Assembly (NCBI GenBank): GCA_015680685.1
Contig: MNCI01016200.1
Coordinates: 63,655-93,354 of the forward strand
Length of the DNA: 29,700 bases
Direction of reading: 5' to 3'
Source of the DNA: Gnetum montanum
Taxonomy: Eukaryota > Streptophyta > Gnetopsida > Gnetales > Gnetaceae
Numbering within the stretch: the first letter of the stretch is position 1; each line of letters opens with the position of its first letter. The position numbers were made by a program, and so were the translations under genes. A model generated the notes under the pieces. The model saw only the letters and a program-made list of their open reading frames with translations. It had not been told where the DNA came from and made no database searches. Positions 18,551-28,300 of the stretch are shown here, in pieces.

Positions 18551-18751
18551 GCGGCTGCCGAAGGGAGAAGAAACCTAACCCTAAGTGCAGCCACCCTTAT
18601 CCACGTAAACCACCAAAAAAACCCAAGAGATTTAAGCCTTAATTTATGTTTTATTTTTAGTGTATTTTTAATTTTAAAATTTTAAATTGTGATAAATTAA
18701 ATTGGTTCAAACAAGGCCCTATGCCTAGCATGGGTGAAGTTGGTCACAACA

Positions 18752-18756
18752 GTAGC
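18752..18756. repeat. Target-site duplication GTAGC (right), element A
   Basis: Identical to 10643-10647, next to LTR end CAACA. Confidence 0.95.
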
Positions 18757-19298
18757 TTTTGGGAACAACACTCCTAGAAACCTTCTCACAGGATTTGGAT
18801 TCTACAACCCTTTCTAGCTGGTGGACATAGCTAACATCTGCATTGTTGTACACTTGGTTGGTGCTTATCAGGTATTTTGCCAACCTCTGTATGCATTTGT
18901 GGAGGAATGGGCAGCTAACACATGGAAGAAAGACCCTTTCTTCAAAATTGAGTACAGTTGCCAAGTGGCTGGGATTGGAGAGATGAGTTTGAAACCATTC
19001 TGTTTGCTGTGGAGGACCAATTTTGTGCCTTTTTACAACAGTGGTGTCCATGATTTTGCCCTTCTTCAATGCCATAATGGATGTTCTTGTAGCGCTGGCA
19101 TTCTTCCTACTGACTGTTTATTTTACCATTCAGATGCACATTGCACAGACCAATCTGCAGAGGCATATATTAAAATGAAAGATTTTGCAGACGCTGAATT
19201 TGGTGTGTTTCATTGTAACTAGAACCGCATTTGTGGGTTCCATTGCAGGTGTTGTGACTCTCCTCAAGCATTATACCCCCTTCAAAGCTATGTACTGA
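18757..19298 (+). pseudogene. Amino acid permease (AAP family), 3' part
   Basis: Continuation of the AAP pseudogene beyond element A: FGNNTPRNLLTGFGFYNPF, a TAG at 18815-18817 where the family has Trp, then IANICIVVHLVGAYQVFCQP and LYAFVEEWA. A frameshift near 19026 moves the frame to MILPFFNAIMDVL, FLLTVYFTIQMHIAQTNLQR and a C-terminus GSIAGVVTLLKHYTPFK ending at TGA 19296-19298, close to the usual AAP C-terminus. Transmembrane segments are recognisable and no intron interrupts it. The TAG and frameshift show inactivation beyond the transposon insertion, but not in which order. Confidence 0.88.
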
Positions 19299-20062
19299 AG
19301 ATGCAGCATTGTCAATCCATCCGAGAAGTTGCAGCGTACATCCTCGATTATGATAACTTTGCAAAATGCAAGCTGTACATAAGATTGGAATATGTAGAAT
19401 CATTTATAGCACCCATATTTTTCAGGAGTCTTGCCATCGTGAGCTTGTCACTGTAGATCCTAACAGTTGGCAAGGATACGTTGTTTAGCGTCTGATAATT
19501 GAGCATTTATGACTACTACTTCACTTGACTTGATAATTTTAGAGGCTTGAAGTTAACCACGACCCCCACGATGACAACTGTATAAACAAATCAACACCTT
19601 GATATTCAGGGTAGTTTGCCGTGATTAGGTTAAGTTCATGTTTAATTTAAGATATTAGCTTGGAATAATAGTATCATTAAGGCTTCAGTCTGATCCGGGA
19701 TGGGATCATGATGGGTTGTGAAGATCTTAAACCAGGAATAGAACAACATTTGATTTGGGAAGGCCAGGACAGAAAAAAGTGGCTTTCATGGTTATCTTTG
19801 GCTACTGTTATGGGTATGGTGATGCTATAAAATGTGGGGGCAGTGTGATATCACCCTCCCTCATGCATTGCACCAATAAATCATAAGAAGTTGAGGGAGG
19901 GTGAAGCAGGGACCTTTTGAATGGCGACNTATTGTTAATGTATTTTGTACCATTTTATTTATTTATTTATGTGATAAATGCTTTGATTTCTACTTTAATT
20001 AAATCATTCATATGTATATATTTATGAATGAATGATTAATTAATTAATTGATTCCTTTGCAG
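19299..20062. other. Sequence downstream of AAP pseudogene, no gene seen
   Basis: Probably the old AAP 3' untranslated region, then unassigned sequence. Contains a single N at 19929 (possible contig join) followed by (TTTA)n and (ATTA)n simple repeats (about 19952-20051). TTTGCAG at 20056-20062 is a plausible splice acceptor for the following exon remnant. Confidence 0.45.
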
Positions 20063-20170
20063 GCATTTTTGAAAGCATGGAAGGCAGCCTGTGGTAAAGC
20101 TGGTGGCGTCATGGCTGTTCCTGCCGGCAAGCAATACCTGCTCAGGCCCGTCAAGGAGATTTACAAATAA
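20063..20170 (+). pseudogene. Polygalacturonase (glycoside hydrolase 28) exon fragment
   Basis: Polygalacturonases cut pectin homogalacturonan in the cell wall. The piece reads AFLKAWKAACGKAGGVMAVP and GKQYLLRPVK, matching the early AF.xAWxxAC...xxVPxGxxxLLxPV block of plant polygalacturonases. The upstream TTTGCAG looks like a natural 3' splice site, so this would be the start of a second exon. After PVK the family similarity stops and the frame ends at TAA 20168-20170 in AT-rich DNA. Catalytic Asp motifs (NTD, DD) lie further on in the family and are missing. No first exon was recognised. A 30-residue orphan. Confidence 0.7.
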
Positions 20171-22563
20171 ATAATAACTAATAAAGATTATAACTAATAA
20201 AGCACTCTAAATCACAAATGATAAAAAATCATAAATCTTTAAAAAGAAATCCAGGAATAACACAAGGAGCATCCTTCTATGTACATAAGAAAGGAAAGAG
20301 AGAATTAATATCCATTAAGTACTTGTTTCTCTTTCCATAACATCAAGTAAAAAGTTCATATAAAGATTCAACTTCAACTCAAAATTGAAACTTCTCAATG
20401 TAGAATGCCTTTTATAAAGCACATCACATAAATAATAATTAATGTCCAATAAGGCAGACAGAGTATAAAATAAACCTTTGTATCTAATAATTCTCAATAA
20501 CTTAGTGTTTCATCTATAGTTAAGGATTTCAAAAGGATTTTTTTCTATCAAACTATTGTTGAGATTTTGCAATACAATAATGTAACATTTTAACATCATC
20601 TAGCTAAACATTTGTAGGCAGAGTCACATGCATGCACACAAAAGCTGTCATTAATATTTGTGGGGAATCAAGCATCACTTGCAGCAGCAGTAGCTTCTTC
20701 CCCATTAATGGCCTTAGCTTCTCCCCAGTCCTAAGAATTCTCCACATGGCCTCTGCACACTACTGTCACCTTGTTGCTCCAAATTCGTTAAAGTTTATTA
20801 AATCCTTTAGTAAGCCCTCGAATTAGTCATGGCATGCGTTACTGTGCATCCAAGGCCGTCTTTTTCCCACCTAGCAGCAGCAGAATCGGTATCAGTTTCT
20901 GAGAACCCAGTAGTTGAAACAATTTCATGCTGTTTCATCTAAGGTTGTCTGTCTGTTACATACGGCTGGCAATGCTAACTTGAGATTATTGAATCTTTCT
21001 TCGGTACTGCTCCAGCAGATAATACATCTGTTGATCTATTCATACAATTTCGTTCATCTCCTTTTAGCCAACCAAGGGGGCCTTGCTTGCCCAATCTTAT
21101 CAGTCAACTCTGGTCGATAAGGTAGCAACAGTGCATATATATATTCTGCATAAGCCACTTTTGAAGATTGAGATACAAAGAAGGAGCGACACATAGAATC
21201 TATATCCGATATGCACTTTTGATATTCAATTCAGGGCTTCTTTTCTGAGGTGTCCTTCACTACGGCAGCCAGGTCTGAATTTCTGTGTACGTACACCAGA
21301 AGCACGAATAAAAGTGGCTTCAAAGCATCCAGACGGTTTTTCACATCCAACCTAACCAGTCCTGTTCTGAATCCTACCACTCTATTCTTGTATTTGTTAC
21401 TCTTTCCTTAAGTCCAATCCATGAGAATCAAGTACTTGCACCATGCACCGGACATGCTTAGCTGATTAACTTTATTCAAACAGTTCATATTTGAACGTAA
21501 AACACTCTGCCTACTATCAAGCTGGGCACTGGCACTGCTCCGGAATGCCTTAGACTTTTTATGTACAAAATGTAATTCGCTTCTGTCACCTATGCCTCCA
21601 GATCTTGGCTTCTTTTTTTGCCCTATCCATGTGTGAATGCTCATAGGACCGTAAGGAGCACATGGGAGACAGTTGCGCCCAAGGAAAAATGCAATGCATG
21701 TATCTTATCATCTATGTGTACGACACACTCTCTCTTAATCATGGGAATGCATTATTGGGCAGATAAGGACTTGAAGATAAACCGTGTCAAATAAAGTGGT
21801 AAAAGCCCAAGGATCAAACATTTCAGAACTTTTTTGCATTCTATTTCTCTTAAAGCAAACCAGGCAATAATGCTTAAATTAGCTTGAAGGACACTTGAAA
21901 AATCATGGTTTCTCTTCAGCAATGCTTTTTGTTTTTCTTTTCTTTGTTTTTAAAAGTTTTTCACTGTATGGAGCAGTTTCTTTGGGGATTCAATTCATAC
22001 GTGAAAAGTTATATAGAATTATTCATTGTGTTAAGAATACTTCGCATACTTCATGTAAAAGGATTCATAAAGGCTTGGTTGTCATATGGTAATCCCTATT
22101 ATCTTATTAATGAATTTATAAATAATTCTATTTTACAAAGTGTCTATGAAATGTTTCCAAAGTAAAGTGATGATTTAAATGTTTTTTAAAAAATGGAACT
22201 CACTATATCTAATATTTTAATTTTGAAAAAACTCTTAACTAAATTTTATTTACCATTAACTATGTATTTATTTATCATAAATTATGAATTAGAGAAATAA
22301 AATCTAACTAATAAAATCAAATGTGTATTGTTTAAATAACTTTTAAGAAAAGAGTGTTACCTACCAGAAAAATGTACCAAAAATATGATACTCTTTGTAA
22401 ATATTTAAAATAGTAAACAAAATAAAAATTAAAACAAAAAATGATGCATTTTGTTGAAAATAAAATAATTTAAAAAGAAAGGATAGTATGAAGCATAATG
22501 TTGAAATAAATCCAAAACTTGGTCATCATCTTATGGACTTACTATTTAGCTATATGATATGAC
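20171..22563. other. Non-repetitive-looking stretch, no firm gene
   Basis: 20630-21780 is less AT-rich than its surroundings. Two frames look vaguely coding but match nothing I know: + strand 20829-20942 (37 codons, MACVTVHPRPSFSHLAAAES start) and minus strand 21408-21644 (78 codons, basic and Ser-rich). 21895-22563 is AT-rich with no gene content seen. It ends at the LTR of element C. Confidence 0.35.
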
Positions 22564-22617
22564 TGTTGATGCGTAAATTTTGGACATGCCACCAACACTT
22601 GTGAAAAGTCGTTTTAG

Positions 22618-22672
22618 GAGACTTTCGCCTAAGGTGCCTCCTATATAGGTACGGAAACCCAGGAATAGTCTC
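22618..22672 (-). other. Conserved LTR hairpin, element C copy
   Basis: GAGACTTT (22618-22625) and ATAGTCTC (22665-22672) correspond to the outer stem in A and B. One outer pair and part of the inner stem are lost. Confidence 0.4.
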
Positions 22673-22940
22673 AGCTAGAAAGGGCTATGGGACAAAACAA
22701 TAATAATAATAATATTTTTATGCAAAATATTAAAACTTTAAATTTGATTTAGTATTAAAAAAAACTTAAATTTAATTTAATATTGGAAACTTAAAATAAT
22801 TTGTGCAATTTCTAGGACGATAAATAATTCAAAAATTCAAAATTTATATGTCTCGCTACAAAAGGTGGTTTCAGTATGTGGTTGCTTCCGCTGTTGCTGC
22901 CCTTGTGGCAGAGACAGATTCACCTACTGCAGCAACTACT

Positions 22941-22980
22941 TGCAAGGGAGATAAGAGGCTTGCAAGGGAGATAAGAGGAC
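22941..22980. repeat. 20-bp tandem duplication in element C LTR
   Basis: TGCAAGGGAGATAAGAGG occurs twice in succession, at 22941 and 22961. Confidence 0.9.
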
Positions 22981-23162
22981 TGCCTGTTGCAGTTCAGAGG
23001 AGTTTGTTGCTGCCGTGCACTCTGCCATGTCTGCTGTGCTCCTGTGCCTACCATCTGCTGTCTACTGTGCTCCTACACCTGCTGTCTATTGTTTGTCGTC
23101 ACCATGTGAGGAGGAACGCGTAGGAACAAAGAGAGACGCTCACATCTGCCACCTATTTTCCT

Positions 23163-23280
23163 CAAAGAAAACAGGTGTTGCTGATCGTCCTCAGAGAGAA
23201 AACAGGTGCTGTCAATCGTCCTTAGAGAAAACAGGTGCTACCGATCGTCCTTAGAGAGAAAACAGGTGTTTCCTAATCGT
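23163..23280. repeat. 29-31 bp minisatellite, four copies, element C LTR
   Basis: Units begin near 23163, 23192, 23223 and 23252, each with the core GAAAACAGGTG followed by a variable three to five bases and ATCGTCC (last unit shortened to AATCGT). Confidence 0.85.
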
Positions 23281-23342
23281 TGATCCCTCCTTTTTCTCAC
23301 CTCCTTGGTCCTCCTCCTGCTAAATAGCAGCCCAACGAGAGA

Positions 23343-23358
23343 AAACCCTAACCCTAAA
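23343..23358. promoter_or_regulatory. Double telo-box motif, element C LTR
   Basis: AAACCCTAACCCTAAA, two overlapping plant telomere-type units, at the same LTR position as the AACCCTAA of element A. Confidence 0.45.
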
Positions 23359-23721
23359 CTACCAGCTATGGTTCTCATATCATTGCTAAAAAGAAAAAAA
23401 AAACAAAACAGGATAATCATCATGGGTCATAAGTCATGGGTGGATGCTTGATCAACATTTTTTTTAATCTATTTTTACGGGCCAACGAAGCCCAATAGCA
23501 CATGGACAATGGCCATGTGCAAGCTCATGGCACTCTATTTTNACCAATGTTTTTGCTTGAGTTTGAAATTGAATATTTAATTCGGTCAATAAAACTTTCT
23601 TGAATCCATCCAAGATAATTTCAAAATTCAAAATCAACGATGCAGACTGAAATTGAAGCTGTGAGATAGGTTTCTGTTGATCAAGGCCCTATGCCTAGCA
23701 TGGGTGAGGTTGTCCTCAACA

Positions 23722-25082
23722 CTTAGCCCCCAAACTACATATTGCATGCATGTGCAAGGACTATAAAATTTGATGAAAATGTAATAGATGGGGAAACAAA
23801 AACAACATGAAACCAAAAATGCCGACTTGAAAGTAAACTATAATGTTCTAAACATGATCAAAATAACCAAATAATTGAAAGGGACACCGACATAGGCCAT
23901 CCAAACAACCATTAAAAAAATAAAAAAAATAAAAAAAATTTATTATTATTTAAACTAAGATCTATAGATATATATGTGTAATTATATATATATATGTAGA
24001 TATATACTTAAGCTCTCATTCTCAATATTCCCACAGGGTAACAGTAAAAGTATGCAAACTATTTTGAGCAATTGACTTATACAAAACTTAATGAGGAGGA
24101 TGAGCTAAAACTCATGTTAGATCATAGTAAGCCACAACTTTCAGATTTTTCCTTGGTTTTTATATTTTTTTTTTCCTTTTTGGGAACTTAAATTTAAAAG
24201 GGGAAATGGAGGTTAAGGTGAGGATGACTGCTGGACCCCATCACACTCAAGAACTTATTACACTGCCAACGAACATGGTCCTCATTTTTTTGTTTTGTGT
24301 TTTTTTAAGGAAACTTTGCTCATGGTGTACTTCATTCTTGAGGTAGGAATTCCAACATGAGTCTGGTCGATTAGCTGCACTGTCAAAGAGCATGATCCTT
24401 TTGAAAACTTTGCCCATGGTGCAGTTCAACCCTCGTGTATGTGCCTTTGATTGGTGGCATCATAGTAGGTCTCCTGGGTGGCTAAGGGTTCTCAAGTAGA
24501 AATGAACACACTTCACCCCGTTGTTCACAGGATAGCCATGGATCATCATACCTGAGGGCTTGGGCTTATGAGAGGAAAAGATAGAATTTTCCAAGGTCAC
24601 CTAGTAATTATGACTAACCACTCTCCAACATTACATATCCTATACTCACATGATCATGATGATAGCATGATAAGTTTGTATAAATCAAATGCTCCATAAT
24701 CAAACATAACAAATAAAATGAAATCTTGGAATCAATTGAAAAGAGTTACAGTATAAAATATAAAGCAAATTTTATAGCATTATATTATAGTAATAGTAAG
24801 TTATATTATACCTACATTATTTTCCAATGGTGTTAAGATGACCCAATACCAAGTAACTCAAATGAAAAATGATTATTAAAATCATATGAAGAACACAATA
24901 ATCAAAACAATATGCTAAGAAAGAAATGATGAAAATGCAAGTAAAATATGGAAATGCAACAATATACATATGAAATGCAAAGAAAAAAAGGGGGAGAAAA
25001 CATGCAACTAAGAATCTACCAGATGCGCATGTGGGGTACCTGAGTAGAAATGTTTCAAATGAAATGCATTAAAATTCCTATT
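23722..25082 (-). other. Element C interior, 3' non-coding region
   Basis: Begins with the purine tract (minus strand TTTGGGGGCTAAG) and follows element A 12372-14043 closely. An A-rich and (AT)n simple-sequence block (23911-24010) lies where A has its gap. Small minus-strand frames such as 24247-24429 occur in A too (13199-13381, 60 codons with similar sequence), but nothing else suggests they are genes. Confidence 0.7.
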
Positions 25083-25083
25083 N
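25083..25083. other. Single N, probable contig join
   Basis: Element C homology ends exactly here, and element D Gag sequence on the opposite strand begins within 35 bp. Confidence 0.6.
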
Positions 25084-25117
25084 GCACTAGAAAGATAGTA
25101 GGATCAAGAGATTAGAT

Positions 25118-25700
25118 ATGAACAATATCCCACAATTTGAAGGGGGATACAATGCTGATCCTCAGAATCACTTACAAGCATTCCATGATGCATGTGCCTT
25201 ACAAAATATAGAGAACGAATGGCAAAAACTTAAGTTGTTTTCATGGATACTAGTTAAAGAAGCAAAAAGCTGGTACTGGTCTTTAGAATCGGAATCCATT
25301 CATAGGTGGAGTACTATGTTAGAACTATTTAATAACAAGTACCAAACATATTCCTGAGTGTCTAACATACGAAAGCAAATCCAAGGCTGGAAATAAGGAG
25401 GACATGAACCCTTAGATGTTGCCATGGGCCGATATTATCCACTGTTACAACATTGTCCTGGTCATGGTTATTCGCAAAGGGATCAACTAAGCCATCTTAT
25501 GGATGGGCTTAGGCATGAAATGATAAGAACCTTGGGACTTATGCCCAAGGGAGACTATCTGAGCTTTGGTCCCATCAAATTCAAAGACTATTGGAGCAAG
25601 TTGCTAAGGAAGAAGGTGAGCTACGGAAGAGAGAAAGTGTGGAAGAGTATTATTGAGATCCTTCTCTTCAAAAGAGGGAAATAAGATTTTGTGAGGATGA
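25118..25700 (+). pseudogene. Element D Gag, degenerate
   Basis: ATG 25118 opens 79 codons: PQFEGGYNADPQNHLQAFHD, LKLFSWILVKEAKSWYWSLE and a W-x-x-M-x-x-x-F block, typical of the plant retrotransposon Gag domain. A TGA at 25355 ends it. The same protein continues after frameshifts at 25424-25684 (YSQRDQLSHLMDGLRHEM). Gag would form the particle that packages element RNA. No zinc knuckle was recognised. Confidence 0.75.
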
Positions 25701-26660
25701 AGAAGAGTCACCACTCGAAGAGATTATGAATGGGAAAAATTTGCCTATCCAAAAGTTGTCATCATAAGTATCAATGAAGGTAAACCATGGGATTCCCTAG
25801 ACAATAGATTTCAAACTATTTTTAAAATAGTAGAGGAGTCTAGAGAGCAAGGTAGTGAGAAAAGAAAAAAGAAAGAGGCTGAACATACATGTAGCAAGGG
25901 TAAGGGCAAAGTTGCCATCATTGAAGAGGTTGTGGATTTGGAAATAGACAATGATAGTGAATTTGAGATATGTCAATATGACCATCCTAAGGGATGTTGC
26001 CCTATAATCTCACATCTGCAGGAGTCTGGGGTGTATGCACTCAACCCACAATTAAACAAAAGGAAAACACCCCAAAGGTTACCTGATCCTTAAGGTAACC
26101 CAAGGAAGTTCTACCAACCCTTAACATATTATTCCAGTGGAACTCCACCATAATCGATTGAGCAATATCAATAGTTGCAACACCCACAATCATGGGAAAT
26201 GCCACCACCAAGGTAACAATACCCTTACCAGCAACCTGACCCGTATGGATATTATGTGCAGCAGCCAATCTCCCCACGTGACTCTACTGGTCATGTCACT
26301 CCTCAACCTTACTAACAAGCCTGCAGGTATTATGATACTCCCTCTTCTAGAGGCAATATTCTACAAGCATATCATCCTTCTCATCCAGCCGCATCTATTC
26401 CACCAATAGCTCCAATACCACCTGCTCTCGTGATGCAAGGTGAAATCCCTACCCAGCCGCTGCAACGTAATGCCATAAGGGATGTTAACTCTCAACCTAC
26501 TATTGGTTCCAACAACCACATGATGAAAAGACCTTTCTTTAGAACCAATAGTCCAACCAAGCCCTTGTAATCACAAGCGGATGATTCCTTAGATGCCTCA
26601 GTATCAATCAAAACTTCAAAGTTGCCTTCAACCTAATCACCGCACTCAACACATATAGTC
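25701..26660 (+). pseudogene. Element D Gag-protease linker, degenerate
   Basis: A + strand frame can be followed with many stops: a Lys/Glu-rich part (25840-25960), then a Pro/Gln/Tyr-rich part (26100-26470), then a basic part leading to the protease. Low-complexity linker, no catalytic motif. Minus-strand ORFs here are shadows. Confidence 0.5.
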
Positions 26661-27060
26661 ATGCTAACACATGTCATCACTGATTGGATCAAAGCTGGCC
26701 ACCTTCCCAGGAAATTCTCTAATCCTGAGAGTCCTCTAATATACTTACAAATCACTAGAAATGCATCGTGCAAGGCTCTTTTGGATTTAGGTTCTGGTGT
26801 CAACTTGATTTCTCAAGAAATGTACAAGGCTTGGAACTTGCCACCATTGAAAAAGAGCAACATCCATCTAGAGTTGGCCGACTAGTCCATCACTATCCCA
26901 TTGGGATTGGTGGAAGACATTGTTACCACTGTTTGTGGGTGGTTGTACCCAACCAACTTCCTAATGATTCAAGTGAACAATGGTAAGGGGGACTTCCCAA
27001 TCATAATGGGAAGACCATGGCTAAGCACCATCGATGCATGACTAGGAATCTGTGATCTTT
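26661..27060 (+). pseudogene. Element D aspartic protease, degenerate
   Basis: Reads ASCKALLDLGSGVNLISQEM with D-L-G-S at the active-site place (D-S/L-G), then KSNIHLELAD, and after a TAG and no other break GLVEDIVTTVCGWLYPTNF and FPIIMGRPWLSTIDA, the second conserved protease block. It would cut the Gag-Pol precursor. At least two TAG stops. Confidence 0.75.
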
Positions 27061-27209
27061 CCCTAGAAATATCAAAGGAAAACACATTCAGAAAGATTGA
27101 GAAGAAGAAAGTTCCATGCATCGCATACAGTGACACGGGGTGTAATTGCGTGTAGAGGTCATGGGTTTTGCAAAGTTTAACATTGCCTGCATGCAATCAG
27201 TGTACATAA

Positions 27210-27603
27210 GTGATCAACATACAAAGATGCCTGTATGCAGCAACCACACAACAGGAAGGCACCCAGTGGTTGACAGCTAATCAAGAAAGTAGTTCAATCA
27301 TCTGCATGGAACCAACTGAGGGTTTGACTTGCACTTACATCGATAGCATAGATGCATTAGAGCAAGTCCACTACCAACTTCCAAGTCTTAACCTTGAAAA
27401 TGTCAACTGGGGGAAGTTGGAAATCCTTAAGAAATTTAAGTAGGATCCCCTCGATCTAAAACCATTGCCCACCGGTATGGAATACACATTCCTTAAAAAT
27501 GAAAAATTGGTATTTATCAATGCTAAGCTTGTTCCTCAATAGAAAGAAGAACTGCTGAAGGTAATAAATAAATGGTTAGAAGCCTTCACTTAGTCATATC
27601 CCA
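27210..27603 (+). pseudogene. Element D protease-RT linker and RT N-terminus, degenerate
   Basis: ORF 27210-27443, then after TAG LKPLPTGMEYTFLKNEKLVF and INAKLVPQ, the segment that precedes reverse transcriptase in plant Ty3/gypsy elements. It ends at the N at 27604. Positions 27391-27603 are duplicated, inverted, at 28087-28299. Confidence 0.7.
27391..27603. repeat. 213-bp copy, left arm of artefactual inverted duplication
   Basis: Matches the reverse complement of 28087-28299 over its full 213 bp with only a few differences (for example GATCCC against GAGCCC). Both arms end exactly at a single N. Confidence 0.92.
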
Positions 27604-27604
27604 N

Positions 27605-28299
27605 TAGAACTAGTCATTCAAATGTTGCAGGGGCATTGCACAAGCCAAATGACATCTTTTTGTATGCAAACGTTCCCCAAGGACTAGTGAACATAGTCTT
27701 GGCTTGGTTTTCTAGGGCTATTTGTATTTGTTTATATATGCTATATCCATCCAGAAAATTGTAGTAGCGATGCCCTATGATGGTGTCTAAGACTTGGTCA
27801 AAAAATGGCAATGAAAAGTGATCTTTGAATGTTGCCATATTCAGTAGCCTGAAATCTGTGCACACCCTCCATTTACCTTCATTTTTAGGCACAATAACTA
27901 AGGGGCTAACCCATTAACTATCAGCAATGGGATATATGAACCCAGCCTTGAGAAGCTGTTCGATTTCTTCCTTGACTACTTGCTTTAGCTTTGGGTTCAA
28001 ACGCCTTTGCGGTTGTCTTCGAGGCTTCATGGAGGGGTTGGTGTAAATCCTATGTTGGCATATCCTAGGATCTATTCTAGTTAATTTGGGATATGACTAA
28101 GTGAAGGCTTCTAACCATTTATTTATTACCTTCAGCAGTTCTTCTTTCTATTGAGGAACAAGCTTAGCATTGATAAATACCAATTTTTCATTTTTAAGGA
28201 ATGTGTATTCCATACCGGTGGGCAATGGTTTTAGATCGAGGGGCTCCTACTTAAATTTCTCAAGGATTTCCAACTTCCCCCAGTTGACATTTTCAAGGT
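27605..28299 (-). pseudogene. Element D reverse transcriptase core, in a wrongly oriented contig
   Basis: On the minus strand this reads from the pre-RT segment (28299 downward) through KQVVKEEIEQLLKAGFIYPI (near 27990-27940), PKNEGKWRVCTDFRLLN (27892-27840), YYNFLDGYSIYKQIQIALEN and FGLCNAPATFE (to 27614). These are RT fingers/palm blocks, including the first palm Asp (FLDG). The YxDD block is absent, falling in the missing piece at the N at 28300. It belongs between 27603 and 28301 but lies backwards, bounded by single Ns. At least two TAG/TAA stops occur in the frame. Confidence 0.8.
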
Positions 28300-28300
28300 N

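Larger units (their letters stand above)
10648..18751 (-). mobile_element. Element A: Ty3/gypsy-type LTR retrotransposon, deletion derivative
   Basis: Bounded by GTAGC duplications and inserted in an AAP pseudogene. Read on the minus strand: 5' LTR 18751-17099, primer-binding site 17092-17075, gag leader ORF from 16721, a Gag-protease-integrase-tail frame 16486-13958, 3' non-coding region, purine tract near 12384-12372, 3' LTR 12371-10648. Reverse transcriptase, RNase H and the integrase core are absent, so transposition would depend on a full-length partner. The LTRs differ by a few percent by eye plus two repeat indels, so the insertion is fairly young relative to element B. Aspartic protease and GPY/F features with the DSGA motif suggest a non-chromodomain (Tat-like) Ty3/gypsy lineage; that is inference. 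Confidence 0.92.
17099..18751 (-). repeat. Element A right LTR (sense 5' LTR)
   Basis: 1653 bp, TGTTGATGCATAAATTTTGG...TCACAACA. It is nearly identical to 10648-12371, with a 200-bp AT-rich stretch unchanged and most differences in the CpG-rich centre (about 17375-18470). The minus-strand 384-codon frame (17358-18512) parallels the 408-codon frame of the left LTR; its Ser/Arg/Ala/Cys/Leu composition looks like low-complexity chance coding. Confidence 0.95.
22564..23721 (-). repeat. Element C LTR (sense 3' LTR)
   Basis: 1158 bp, TGTTGATGCGTAAATTTTGG...CTCAACA. The outer parts match A and B. The centre (22850-23330) is unrelated to the GA-rich or CpG-rich centres of the others and holds a minisatellite. 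A single N lies at 23542. The TATA box seems decayed (TATTTAG on the minus strand, near 23322). Confidence 0.85.
22564..25082 (-). mobile_element. Element C: partial copy of the element A/B family
   Basis: One LTR (22564-23721) followed by interior sequence homologous to the 3' interior of element A (12372-14043). Orientation is minus. Homology stops at the single N at 25083, within what would be the integrase GPY/F coding end; the stop region of the A ORF is still recognisable near 24995-25080. The second LTR and all other coding sequence are absent, either truly lost or cut off by a contig join. Left flank is ATGAC (22559-22563), but no partner duplication can be tested. Confidence 0.85.

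Noticed and set aside
19790-19860. Possible first polygalacturonase exon (GYGDAIKCGG)
   Set aside because: The resemblance to the FGAxGDG block is too short, and no splice donor in the right frame was found.
21408-21644. 78-codon basic minus-strand ORF
   Set aside because: No recognisable family, no promoter, and length within chance. Mentioned only in the region note.
22941-23280. CRISPR-like repeat/spacer pattern
   Set aside because: Spacers are three to five bases and units vary; it is a plant LTR minisatellite.
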